From NCBI GenBank assembly GCA_030612585.1, contig JAUWNP010000002.1:1-64000 (forward strand): DNA of 64,000 nt, in the 5' to 3' direction. The notes below the pieces were generated by a model. That model was not told where the DNA came from. It made no database searches and saw only the letters and a program-made list of their open reading frames with translations. This stretch comes from Anaerolineae bacterium. GTDB lineage: Bacteria; Chloroflexota; Anaerolineae; B4-G1. The position numbers and the translations under genes are program-made. This document shows, piece after piece, positions 9,351 to 19,841 of the stretch. The stretch's first letter is position 1, and the number at the start of each line of letters is the position of its first letter.

Positions 9351-9668
9351 TCACATCCCCGGCACGAACCCCAACACACGCGCCTCTCCCGCAGTCGGAT
9401 ACAACAAACCGGAAAGCATCTTGAGTGTGGTCGTCTTGCCCGCGCCATTCGGTCCGATGAAGCCAACCATCTCGCCTGGGACGACGGTGAAACTGACGTC
9501 ACGCACCGCTTCCACGTGACGATAGGTGCGCCGCACTATACTCCTGAGCGACACCGCCAGCCCGGACTCGCGCTCCGGCACGCGGTATGTTTTGGACAGA
9601 TTGCAGACGGCAACCCGCTGCTGTAGCACGATTGTACTACAACTGCCCTCCGCGTGCAATAGTTCCAT
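9351..9668 (-). pseudogene. ABC transporter ATPase, N-terminal fragment
   Basis: The frame contains a beta-strand leader ([16 protein letters not shown]) and a Walker A motif ([17 protein letters not shown]), and then stops after LGFVPGM, before the Q-loop. The signature LSGGQ, Walker B and switch His are missing, so only about a third of an ATPase remains. The [16 protein letters not shown] segment resembles ABC-2-type exporters of the drug/daunorubicin class. No permease is adjacent. Confidence 0.8.
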
Positions 9669-9778
9669 TCAGATTGATCCATACCTCACGGTAGGAACCT
9701 TTTTACCCTGCCCGGCGTCTAGTAGGCAGAGCATGCAGCCCTACACTGATCCCGAATTCTGTAACTGGAGGTGAACCA

Positions 9779-11950
9779 ATGACCAAACGAACCATCATCT
9801 TACTGACCTTCGTGGCCACGCTGACTTTCGGCTGCGCGCCGGTGCCGACGCTGACGCCAGCACCCACTCCCGGCCCCACTGCGACGCCAGCCCCACCACA
9901 GCCGGTCGAGGTGCGTCCCGGTGGCTTCGCCGCCTACGTGCCGGTACCGGTGGACGTGGTGCCCGCCGCCCCGGCCTACACCCCCGACCTGGATACCGTC
10001 GCCAACCCTGACCTGGTGGCCTGGCTCAACGACGCCCAGAAAGCGGCACTGGAAGCCAACGGTTTCGTCGTCGTGCCCCAGGGATACGAGCAAATCTACG
10101 CCATCTACCAACAAGCCGACGAGGCCAGCATACCTGCCTTCGTCACCACCGACGCCGTGCTCCACAGTTTCCACATCCTCTACGACTACGCCCTGCGGTT
10201 GGCCGAGATCGAGCACTTTATCGCCGACCTGGAGGCGCTCAACGCAGCAATGCTGAAGGCAGCCGAGGCCGACTACGCCGCCACTAGTGGCCCCGTGCAG
10301 GAGGCCGCTCGCCAGAACCTGGCCTTCTTCGCCGTCGCCACCAAACTGCTGACCCCCGATGTAGCCATCGCCGACGTGCCTCGCCCCGTGCGCGACCTCG
10401 TGCAGGAGGAACTGGCGCTCATCGAAGCCCACGCGGGGATCACTTTCTCCCCCACCTTCGGCTACCGCGAGGACTACAGCCAGTACGTGCCGCGTGGCCA
10501 CTACACTCGCAACGAGGACTTCGAGCGTTACTTCCGGGCGATGATGTGGTACGGACGCATGTCCTTCCATCTGGTCAATCCCGACGATCCTGAAGCAGCG
10601 CGGCGCGAGACGCGAGGGGCGCTGCTCATCGTCCGGGCGCTGCACCAGGCCGACCTGCTGGATACCTGGGAGCGCATCTACGAGCCGACCGCTTTCTTCG
10701 TCGGCACCGCCGACGACCTGACGGTCTACGACTACGCCGCCGTCGCCGAGGCGGTCTACAGCGGCTTGCCCGACCCCGCCACGCTAGCCGACGAGGCACT
10801 ACTGGACGGGTTCATCGCGGCGGCCCGGCAACTGCGTCCTCCGGCCATCGTCGGCGGTTACGTCACCGACCAGGAGAACCCCGAAGAAGTGACGCTGGGC
10901 TTCCGCTTCATGGGCCAGCGCTTCATCCCCGATAGTTACATCTTCCAGCAACTGGTCTACGACCAGGTGAAGGGATACCGGGGTAGCGGCAAGCCGTTCA
11001 CCATGTCCCCCTCCCAGGCCGGCCCCATCCGCGCCTTCCCACGTGGGCTGGATGTGCCCGCCGTGCTGGGTAGCGCCCGCGCACTGGAGATCCTCACCGC
11101 TGAGGGCGACACCGACTACGATGGCTACGCCGAGCAACTGGCAAAGTTGCAGGCCGAGTACGCGGCATTACCGGAGGAGCAGTGGACATCCAATCTATAC
11201 TGGAACTGGCTCCACACGCTGCGCCCGCTGCTGGAGGTGAAGGGGGAGAGTTACCCGTACTTCATGCAGTCGCCCACCTGGACGGATAAGGATCTGCAAA
11301 CCTGGCTGGGCTCCTGGACCGAGTTGCGCCACGACACCATCCTCTACGCCAAGCAATCTTACGCCATCGTCGGTACCGCCATTATGCCCGAACCAGAGCC
11401 GGTACAGGGCTACGTGGAACCGCAGCCGGAGGTCTATGCCCGGCTGGCCGCACTCACCGCCCAGATGCAGGCCGGTCTGGGCGGTCGTGGCCTGCTAGGC
11501 GACGAGATGGCCGGGAAACTGGAGCGGATGGAGGAACTGCTGCTGACGCTCAAGGACATCAGCGAGAAGGAACTGCGCGACGAGGGGTTGACCGAAGAGG
11601 AGTATGCCACCATCCGCACCATCGGCGACGCGTTGGAGGGGCTGACCACCTTCTCGGAGGAGGTCGAGGGGCAAATCACCTCTCAAGCCGATGAACGTAT
11701 GGCCCTCATCGCCGACGTACACACCGACCCCAACACGAACCAGGTACTGGAAGAAGGGGTGGGCGATGCCTTCCCCATCTACGTCGTCGTGCTGGTGGAT
11801 GGGCGGCAGGTGGTGGCGCTGGGCGGTGTCTTTTCGTACTACGAGTTCAAGTGGCCCATCGGCGACCGGCTGACCGACGAGGACTGGCAGGCAATGATGT
11901 CGTCCAGGCCGGACGGTCCGGCCTGGACGGGGAGTTTCATCGTAGAATAA
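9779..11950 (+). CDS. DUF3160 lipoprotein
   Basis: A 723-residue secreted protein with a signal peptide ending in the lipobox TFGC (Cys at residue 19). A Pro/Thr linker (about residues 20-45) follows, and then a DUF3160 body that fills the rest. The family's function is unknown; proteins are often found at the cell surface of Chloroflexota and other bacteria. Features seen include FVTTDAVLHSFHILYDYALR near residue 120, and a C-terminal segment with VHTDPN and YYEFKWP near 640-700. Start ATG 9779 follows GGAGGTG. It is monocistronic: a strong terminator follows and the upstream neighbour is a divergent ABC fragment. Confidence 0.88.
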   Translation: MTKRTIILLTFVATLTFGCAPVPTLTPAPTPGPTATPAPPQPVEVRPGGFAAYVPVPVDVVPAAPAYTPDLDTVANPDLVAWLNDAQKAALEANGFVVVPQGYEQIYAIYQQADEASIPAFVTTDAVLHSFHILYDYALRLAEIEHFIADLEALNAAMLKAAEADYAATSGPVQEAARQNLAFFAVATKLLTPDVAIADVPRPVRDLVQEELALIEAHAGITFSPTFGYREDYSQYVPRGHYTRNEDFERYFRAMMWYGRMSFHLVNPDDPEAARRETRGALLIVRALHQADLLDTWERIYEPTAFFVGTADDLTVYDYAAVAEAVYSGLPDPATLADEALLDGFIAAARQLRPPAIVGGYVTDQENPEEVTLGFRFMGQRFIPDSYIFQQLVYDQVKGYRGSGKPFTMSPSQAGPIRAFPRGLDVPAVLGSARALEILTAEGDTDYDGYAEQLAKLQAEYAALPEEQWTSNLYWNWLHTLRPLLEVKGESYPYFMQSPTWTDKDLQTWLGSWTELRHDTILYAKQSYAIVGTAIMPEPEPVQGYVEPQPEVYARLAALTAQMQAGLGGRGLLGDEMAGKLERMEELLLTLKDISEKELRDEGLTEEEYATIRTIGDALEGLTTFSEEVEGQITSQADERMALIADVHTDPNTNQVLEEGVGDAFPIYVVVLVDGRQVVALGGVFSYYEFKWPIGDRLTDEDWQAMMSSRPDGPAWTGSFIVE

Positions 11951-11978
11951 AACGTGGCTATCTCTCCTACTTGCAGCA

Positions 11979-12005
11979 GGGCCGGACACCGCGTCCGGCC
12001 CTTTT
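11979..12005 (+). terminator. Rho-independent terminator after the DUF3160 gene
   Basis: 9-bp perfect stem GGGCCGGAC/GTCCGGCCC, 5-base loop, and then TTTT. It lies 28 bases after the stop codon and just ahead of the rRNA promoters, so it insulates the two units. Confidence 0.85.
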
Positions 12006-12037
12006 GCTATCACTGGTGGAGCGGAGACGAATCGGAC

Positions 12038-12066
12038 TTGACAAGATAATATAACTCTGTTATAAT
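12038..12066 (+). promoter_or_regulatory. rRNA operon promoter P1
   Basis: Consensus TTGACA (12038-12043), a 17-base spacer, and consensus TATAAT (12061-12066). Transcription would begin near 12073. Perfect match to the primary-sigma consensus; about 270 bases upstream of 16S. Confidence 0.88.
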
Positions 12067-12210
12067 TATGCTCAGATAGAGAGATCTAGCTCGCTAGATA
12101 TGAGTGAGAAGATCTAAACAACCGGATTAGAGAGAGGCAAGACTCTCGGGAGATGGCTCGCGGGAAGTTGCCTGGTTGATGCCCAAACGGAGCATCGGTC
12201 TTGTTGTCTC

Positions 12211-12239
12211 TTGACAAAGTTTGACAAGTGTGCTATATT
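12211..12239 (+). promoter_or_regulatory. rRNA operon promoter P2
   Basis: TTGACA (12211-12216), a 17-base spacer, and TATATT (12234-12239). A second TTGACA starts at 12221. The tandem P1/P2 arrangement is common for rRNA operons. Apart from these promoters, 12006-12337 holds only the leader and the 5' arm of the 16S processing stem. Confidence 0.85.
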
Positions 12240-12337
12240 CAGGCCACGTGTGAGGACCTTAACAACTGAAAAGTGGTAGGAAGGTAAGCGGAACTCGGGC
12301 CAACGTCAACAAACCGTGGTGGTAAGCCACGGTAGAA

Positions 12338-13840
<1,503 letters not shown>

Positions 13841-13959
13841 CTAGGGAGTACGGTCAAAGGCAACAACGGATTTTATCCGCGTGCTGGCGACCAAGGTCTG
13901 ACCGAGTTGCGCCCTTTCCTGCCACTGCTCAGTTGTTAAGAGCCTGCTCTTTTACACAC

Positions 13960-14036
13960 GGGCCTGTAGCTCAGTTGGTTAGAGCACTCCTCTGATAAGG
14001 GAGTGGTCCCTGGTTCGAGTCCAGGCAGGCCCACCA
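13960..14036 (+). tRNA. tRNA-Ile (GAT)
   Basis: Cloverleaf with acceptor GGGCCTG/CAGGCCC, anticodon loop CTGATAA (anticodon GAT), T-loop GTTCGAGTC, and an encoded CCA end. Standard position in the 16S-23S spacer. Confidence 0.95.
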
Positions 14037-14041
14037 CGTCT

Positions 14042-14114
14042 GGGGATGTAGCTCAGATGGGAGAGCGCCTCCCTTGCACGGAGGAGGTCAGGGGTTCGAG
14101 TCCCCTCATCTCCA
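14042..14114 (+). tRNA. tRNA-Ala (TGC)
   Basis: Acceptor GGGGATG/CATCTCC, anticodon loop CTTGCAC (anticodon TGC), and T-loop GTTCGAGTC. The 3' end reads ACTA, so CCA is not fully encoded and must be added, unlike in the tRNA-Ile five bases upstream. Confidence 0.94.
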
Positions 14115-14123
14115 CTAGGGCAC

Positions 14124-14152
14124 TTGACAGGAAAAGCCGGTTGAGGTATACT
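14124..14152 (+). promoter_or_regulatory. Promoter inside the 16S-23S spacer
   Basis: TTGACA (14124-14129), a 17-base spacer, and TATACT (14147-14152); start near 14159. It lies after tRNA-Ala and before 23S. It could add transcription of 23S-5S or drive a short separate RNA. Confidence 0.72.
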
Positions 14153-14158
14153 GTCAGT

Positions 14159-14286
14159 CTGATATCTACTTGGGAGAACATCCAATCTATATGTCAGGGG
14201 CTTGCACCCAGGTCGAACTGAATAGTACGTAGGTAAGACATATCTAATGGTGGTTAGCGCGGCCTGGAGATATGCCAGGCCGTTTT
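14159..14286 (+). ncRNA. Candidate small RNA or attenuator in the rRNA spacer
   Basis: The spacer promoter at 14124-14152 and the terminator-like hairpin at 14260-14286 would together define a transcript of about 125 nt. Inside, ATATGTC (14189-14195) can pair with GACATAT (14237-14243) to close a domain, followed by the terminal hairpin. Nothing in it matches a known RNA family that I recognise. It may instead be part of the ordinary rRNA leader, read through with antitermination. Confidence 0.35.
14260..14286 (+). terminator. Terminator-like hairpin in the rRNA spacer
   Basis: 8-bp perfect stem CGGCCTGG/CCAGGCCG with a 7-base loop followed by TTTT. An intrinsic terminator ahead of 23S is unexpected and would need antitermination by the rRNA transcription complex. 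Confidence 0.55.
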
Positions 14287-14863
14287 GCTTGAACTTTAAC
14301 AACTGAACAGAACGCGAAAACTTCAATTTCTCCGCATCACGTTGTTAAGTTACTAAGGGCGTACGGTGGATGCCTTGGCGCCAGGAGCCGAAGAAGGGCG
14401 TGGTACACTGCGATAATCCTCGGGGAGCCGTGTGCAGGCGTTATATCCGAGGGTACCCGAATGGGGAAACCCGCCTGGGCAATACCCAGGCACCGCCCGC
14501 TGAATACATAGGCGGGTCGGGGGGAACGTGGGGAACTGAAACATCTTAGTACCCACAGGAAAAGAGATCATTCCCTGAGTAGTGGCGAGCGAAAGGGGAA
14601 TAGCCCAAACCGGTGTCACTCAGTGGTTGTGCAGACCTATGTGACATCGGGGTTGTAGGGCCCGACTGGGGCGTTGCACGAGCCCCAGGGAGTTACAAAT
14701 CTGGCTGTTAACCGAATCCTGCAGGAAAGAGGAACCATAGAGGGTGATAGTCCCGTAGGTGAAAACAGATCAGACTCCCGTCGGTGACCCTGAGTACCAC
14801 GGGACACGAGAAATCTTGTGGGAAGCAGGGAGGACCACCTCCCAAGGCTAAATACTCTCTGGC

Positions 14864-14904
<41 letters not shown>

Positions 14905-15687
14905 TCCCCGGTGAGGGAAGTGAAATAGAACCTGAAACCGTATGCCTACAAGCGGTCGGAGCACTATGGCGTCTCTTAATACCGGATGGACTGGGGCTCC
15001 CTCCTTCGGGAGGTTGAGCGTGAGGTCCAGAGGTCAGCCCCCTTCGGGGGTGCTGGGAGCGCAAGGTGTGACGGCGTGCCTTTTGGAGAATGAGCCGGCG
15101 AGTTACTCTTTGTCGCTAGGTTAAGGCAGTGACAGCCGAAGCCGTAGCGAAAGCGAGTCTGAATAGGGCGCATAAGTGGCAAGGAGTAGACACGAAACCA
15201 GGTGAGCTACCCATGGCCAGGCTGAAGCGAGGCTAACCCCTCGTGGAGGGCCGAACCTTTCGCTGTTGCAAAAGCGTGGGATGAGCTGTGGGTAGTGGTG
15301 ATATGCCTAACGAACCTGGAGATAGCTTGTTCTCCCCGAAATAGCTTTAGGGCTAGCCTCGCGCGTTTAGTATCGGAGGTAGAGCACTGGATGGGCTAGG
15401 GGGCTTACCGCTTACCAAACCCAACCAAACTCCGAATGCCGATACTCTAGAGCGCGGGAGTCGGACTACGGGAGATGAGTTTCGTAGTCGAGAGGGAAAG
15501 AGCCCAGACCGACGGCTAAGGTCCCCAAGTTCAGGCTAAGTGGGAAACGAGGTGGGAGTGCCCGGACAGCCAGGAGGTTGGCCTAGAAGCAGCCATCCTT
15601 TAAAGAGTGCGTAACAGCTCACTGGTCGAGCGGTCCTGCACGGAAAATGTAACGGGGCTCAAGCCTGACACCGAAGCCACGGGTTTC

Positions 15688-15764
15688 TTAGCCATTAGCT
15701 GTGAGCAGTTAGCAGTTAGCCGTAAATCAGCGGCTAGCCGCTGACGGCTGACGGCTGATGGCTA
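15688..15764 (+). repeat. Tandem/palindromic repeat extension inside 23S
   Basis: Compared with E. coli this hairpin (helix 45 region) is about 66 bases longer. The extra DNA is made of 7-mer units (CAGTTAG; GACGGCT), and its ends TAGCCAT (15689-15695) and ATGGCTA (15758-15764) pair. It looks like a mobile simple-repeat element tolerated in a variable helix. Confidence 0.7.
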
Positions 15765-15883
15765 GGGAGCAGTAGGGGAGCGTTCTGCAGGCAGAGAAGC
15801 CGTACTGTGAGGAGCGGTGGAGCGTGCAGAAGTGAGAATGCCGGCATGAGTAGCGTAAAACACGTGAGAACCGTGTTCGCCGT

Positions 15884-15930
<47 letters not shown>

Positions 15931-16402
15931 GCCTAAGCCGAGGCCGAGAGGCGTAGGCGATGGACATCCGGTTAATATTCCGGAACCACCTGAGAGGAGC
16001 AATGGGGGGACGCAGCATGGTAGACCAGCCCGTTAATGGATTCGGGTGCTAAGCCTGTAGGGCGATGATGGGGGTAGGAAAATCCACTCCCGGAGCCTGA
16101 AAGGTGATGGCGGTGCCATAGAGCCAGAAGTGGTTGAGCCAAGCTGCCAAGAAAAGCCTCTAAGCAATGAGTCTCGGGTGACCGTACCGCAAACCGACAC
16201 TGGTAGACGGGTAGAGTATACCAAGGCGAACGGGAGAACCCTCGTTAAGGAACTAGGCAAAATAACCCCGTAACTTCGGGAGAAGGGGTGCCCCGGTAGG
16301 GTGAGGCAAATATGCTAAGCCCGAGGGGGTCACAGTGAAATGGCCCTGCCGACTGGTTACCAAAACCACAGGTCTCTGCTAACTCGTAAGAGGAGGTATA
16401 GG

Positions 16403-16433
<31 letters not shown>

Positions 16434-16445
16434 AGGGAGGGGTTA

Positions 16446-16465
16446 TCCTGAGCTTCGGCGAAGGA
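16446..16465 (+). repeat. CCTGAGC-type palindrome inside 23S (copy 2)
   Basis: TCCTGAGCTTCGGCGAAGGA replaces the short tip of the hairpin just before the GAAGCTCT segment (helix 68 region), adding about 12 bases relative to E. coli. It shares TCCTGAGC-N6-GAAGGA with copy 1 at 9083-9102. Confidence 0.65.
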
Positions 16466-16477
16466 GAAGCTCTGAAC

Positions 16478-16561
<84 letters not shown>

Positions 16562-16631
16562 TGGCGTAACGAGTGGGGCACTGTCTCAACGAGGGACCCG
16601 GCGAAATTGAAGACGCGGTAAAGATGCCGTG

Positions 16632-16671
<40 letters not shown>

Positions 16672-16822
16672 CAGCTTGGTACTGAGTTAGGGCTTGATTT
16701 GTATAGGATAGGTGGGAGGCTGTGAAGCTGGGGCGCTAGCCGCGGTGGAGCCGCACTTGAAATACCACCCTGGTCAAGTCTTGGCCCTAACCCCTGGCCG
16801 TGATCCGGCAGGGGGACAGTGC

Positions 16823-16853
<31 letters not shown>

Positions 16854-16950
16854 GCGAAAAAGTAACGGAGGCGTCCAAAGGTTCCCTCAGGCGGAATGGA
16901 AACCCGCCGTAGAGTGCAAAGGCATAAGGGAGCTTGACTGCGAGACTTAC

Positions 16951-16986
<36 letters not shown>

Positions 16987-17017
16987 CACGGTTCCGAGTG
17001 GAAGGGCCGTGGCTTAC

Positions 17018-17081
<64 letters not shown>

Positions 17082-17084
17082 CTC

Positions 17085-17122
<38 letters not shown>

Positions 17123-17123
17123 T

Positions 17124-17165
<42 letters not shown>

Positions 17166-17166
17166 T

Positions 17167-17218
<52 letters not shown>

Positions 17219-17551
17219 TAGGGGACTTGAAGGGAGCTGCTCTTAGTACGAGAGGACCAGAGTGGACAGACCGCTAGTGTGCCAGTTGTCCCGCCAGGGG
17301 CATTGCTGGGTAGCTACGTCTGGCAGAGATAACCGCTGAAAGCATCTAAGTGGGAAACTCGCCCTAAGATGAGGTCCCCCATCCCGTAAAAGGGAGTAAG
17401 ACCGCCGGAAGACTACCGGTTTGATAGGCGGGAGGTGTAAGCGCAGTAATGCGTTCAGCCAACCCGTACTAATGGTCGAGGACTTAATGCGTGGTGTGGA
17501 GAACTTGGAGTTTTCGCGCTGTTCAGTTGATAAACTATATCGTTACAGAAG

Positions 17552-17673
17552 TCCCTTGGTGATTCTAGCGGCGGGGGTACACCCGGTCCCATCTCGAACC
17601 CGGAAGTTAAGCCCGCCAGCACCGATGGTACTGGGGGGGCAGCCCCCTGGGAGAGTAGGCCATCGCCAAGGGA
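17552..17673 (+). rRNA. rrf: 5S ribosomal RNA
   Basis: The terminal stem TCCCTTGG/CCAAGGGA and the conserved loop segments GGTCCCATCTCGAACCCGG and AAGCCC...GCGCCGATGG-like are present. The 3' strand of the terminal stem is followed directly by TTTTTCTTT, so the 5S end may itself serve as the operon terminator. Confidence 0.94.
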
Positions 17674-17714
17674 TTTTTCTTTGCCAATTTTAGATCGCCC
17701 TCACTTGAACTGAC

Positions 17715-17743
17715 TTGCCTTTCTCAGCCGACGGTGTTAGACT
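17715..17743 (+). promoter_or_regulatory. Possible dnaX operon promoter
   Basis: TTGCCT (17715-17720), a 17-base spacer, and TAGACT (17738-17743), 22 bases ahead of the dnaX ribosome site. Weaker than the other promoters here. Confidence 0.5.
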
Positions 17744-17771
17744 ATCAGGCGACTTCGATGAGGAGGCGGCG

Positions 17772-19460
17772 ATGGCAGTGCAAGCGTTGTATCGGAAGTG
17801 GCGACCTCGGACGTTCGACGAAGTGGTGGGACAGGAGCACATCGTCCGCACGCTGCGTAACGCGCTCACCTCCGAGCGCGTCCACCACGCCTATCTCTTC
17901 GCCGGCCCTCGTGGCACAGGTAAGACGACCACAGCCCGCTTGCTGGCCAAAGCGGTCAACTGCCTGGCTCCGGAGGATCAGCGCCCCTGTAATGAGTGCA
18001 CCATCTGCCAAGCGGTCAACGAGAGGCGGCTGCTCGACCTGATCGAGATTGACGCTGCCTCCAACACCGGTGTAGACGACGTGCGAGAACTGCGGGAGCG
18101 GGTCGGCTTCCGGCCCAACGAGGCCCGCTACAAGGTCTACGTGATTGACGAAGTGCACATGCTCTCTAACGCGGCCTTCAACGCGCTGCTCAAGACGTTG
18201 GAGGAGCCCCCACCCCACGCCATCTTCGTATTGGCGACCACCGAGCCGCACAAGATCCCGGCTACAGTGATCTCGCGCTGCCAACGCCACGATTTCCGTC
18301 GCATTCCCGTCAGCAAAATCGTCGCCCGCCTGGAGTGGCTGGCCGAGCAGGAACACATCCCGGCCAAGCAGGAAGCGTTGACACTTATCGCTCACCAGGC
18401 AACCGGCAGTATGCGCGATGCGATAAGCCTGCTCGATCAATTGGCTTCCTACGACGAAGAGGGGATCACTGTCGCGGAGGTGCACGCAGCACTGGGGACG
18501 GGGAGCAGCGAGACGGTCATCCAGGTGGCCGATGCGCTGGCCAAGCACAACGTGGCGCAGGGGCTGGGTGCCATCAACACGGCAGTGGACGAGGGGGCCG
18601 ATCCCCGGCAGTTCGCGCGCCAGATAGTGGAGCACCTGCGGGCGCTGCTCCTGCTGCGACTAGAATCCGGCGTCGCCCTGACCTACGTCTCGGAAGACTT
18701 GCGCCCTCAGTTGAAAGCCCAGGCCACTGCTTTTTCGTCCCAGGCTTTGGCGCGAGCAGTGCGGCTTTTTAACCAGGCAGCCGCTGAGGCCAAAGGGGGC
18801 TGGCAGCCTCAGTTGCCATTGGAGATGGCTTTCATCGAAGCCACACTCCCGGTCGAGCCGGAGAGCGGTGCGCCTCATCAGCCGTCGGCTCCGGCCGGTC
18901 CTCGTACGTCACCCTCTCCTCGCCGCCCGCAGTCTCCGCCTGCGCGCCCGCCCAGGCCTGCGCCTGCCCGCTCAGCATCACCTTCACCATCTAAGTCTCC
19001 CAGTGAAGTCCAGGAACCGGCATCCGACTACGGCACTCTTGTGCCTGGTGATGGTTCATTGACGCCTGAGACGTTGCGGAGCCGATGGGCGGAGATTTTG
19101 AACGCCCTCCGCCCGCACAATCTGGCGCTAGAAGCACTGATACGCTCGTGTGAGCCGGTCGCCGTCGAAGGAGACGTCGTCGTGCTGGGGTTTGCCCATA
19201 ACTTTCACCGCGGTAAGGTGGAGGAGGAACACAACAAACAGGTTGTTGAAGACATACTGAGCAGTCTGGTCGGACAGCGGTACCGTGTGCGGTGTGTCCT
19301 GGCTCACCAGGAGCGTGCTGTCGCCATGCCCCCGGATCGCTCGAAGCCGGGGGGCACCGGCGGTGAGGCTGCCTCGCCAACCGAGCAGATCATCGAGGAC
19401 CCGGTGGTGCGTGCAGCGGTGGAGGACCTGGGAGCACAAATCGTGCGACGACACGGATAG
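17772..19460 (+). CDS. dnaX: DNA polymerase III subunit gamma/tau
   Basis: Clamp-loader ATPase of the replisome, 562 residues from ATG 17772, which follows GAGGAGG; a longer in-frame start exists but lacks a ribosome site. Domain I has Walker A GPRGTGKTTT (about residue 45), a four-Cys zinc module (CLAPEDQRPCNECTIC, about 65-80), Walker B VIDEVHML (about 125), and the sensor ATTEPHKI. A Pro/Ser/Arg-rich linker (about 380-440) precedes a C-terminal domain like that of tau. No AAAAAAG slippage site was noticed, so a separate short gamma form is not evident. First gene of the classic dnaX-ybaB-recR unit. Confidence 0.97.
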   Translation: MAVQALYRKWRPRTFDEVVGQEHIVRTLRNALTSERVHHAYLFAGPRGTGKTTTARLLAKAVNCLAPEDQRPCNECTICQAVNERRLLDLIEIDAASNTGVDDVRELRERVGFRPNEARYKVYVIDEVHMLSNAAFNALLKTLEEPPPHAIFVLATTEPHKIPATVISRCQRHDFRRIPVSKIVARLEWLAEQEHIPAKQEALTLIAHQATGSMRDAISLLDQLASYDEEGITVAEVHAALGTGSSETVIQVADALAKHNVAQGLGAINTAVDEGADPRQFARQIVEHLRALLLLRLESGVALTYVSEDLRPQLKAQATAFSSQALARAVRLFNQAAAEAKGGWQPQLPLEMAFIEATLPVEPESGAPHQPSAPAGPRTSPSPRRPQSPPARPPRPAPARSASPSPSKSPSEVQEPASDYGTLVPGDGSLTPETLRSRWAEILNALRPHNLALEALIRSCEPVAVEGDVVVLGFAHNFHRGKVEEEHNKQVVEDILSSLVGQRYRVRCVLAHQERAVAMPPDRSKPGGTGGEAASPTEQIIEDPVVRAAVEDLGAQIVRRHG

Positions 19461-19478
19461 TTCAGGGAGGTTGCATTG

Positions 19479-19829
19479 ATGAGGAAAATCAAACGAAAGA
19501 GTGGCCCGTCCGGGTCGCAAAAGGGCAAGGATGGGATGCTCCAGCAATTGCAGAGCCTGCAAGAGAATATGCTCAAGGCGCAGGAAGAGATCGCCGCGAT
19601 GGTCGTCACCGCGACGGTCGGCGGTGGCGCTGTGACCGCTGCCGTCACCGGTGAGAAGCGGTTGCAGTCGCTCACCATCGCGCCCGAGGTCGTGGATCCC
19701 GAAGACGTGGAGATGTTGCAGGACCTCATCATCGCCGCCGTCAATGAGGGGGTGGAACAAGTGGATCAGGCAGCGGCAGAGCGGATGGCGCCCTTCACCG
19801 GCGGGCTCGGCATCCCCGGCTTGCTCTAG
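19479..19829 (+). CDS. YbaB/EbfC nucleoid-associated protein
   Basis: A small dimeric DNA-binding protein of the YbaB/EbfC family, about 116 residues. The long N-terminal helix (LQQLQSLQENMLKAQEEIAAM) and the family strand pattern VTATVGGGAVTAAVTGEKRLQSLTIAPE are clear. AGGGAGG precedes the start. A TTG three bases upstream is an alternative, but ATG 19479 is better spaced. The unusual short basic tail at the N-terminus (KIKRKSG) may add DNA contact. It lies between dnaX and recR as in most bacteria. Confidence 0.93.
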   Translation: MRKIKRKSGPSGSQKGKDGMLQQLQSLQENMLKAQEEIAAMVVTATVGGGAVTAAVTGEKRLQSLTIAPEVVDPEDVEMLQDLIIAAVNEGVEQVDQAAAERMAPFTGGLGIPGLL

Positions 19830-19841
19830 GTGGGGGTAACA

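Noticed and set aside
9800..10645. Long open frame on the minus strand opposite the DUF3160 gene
   Set aside because: Composition is low-complexity (Gly/Val/His-rich), no domain is recognised, and the plus strand has a lipobox, ribosome site and family matches. High GC keeps antisense frames open.
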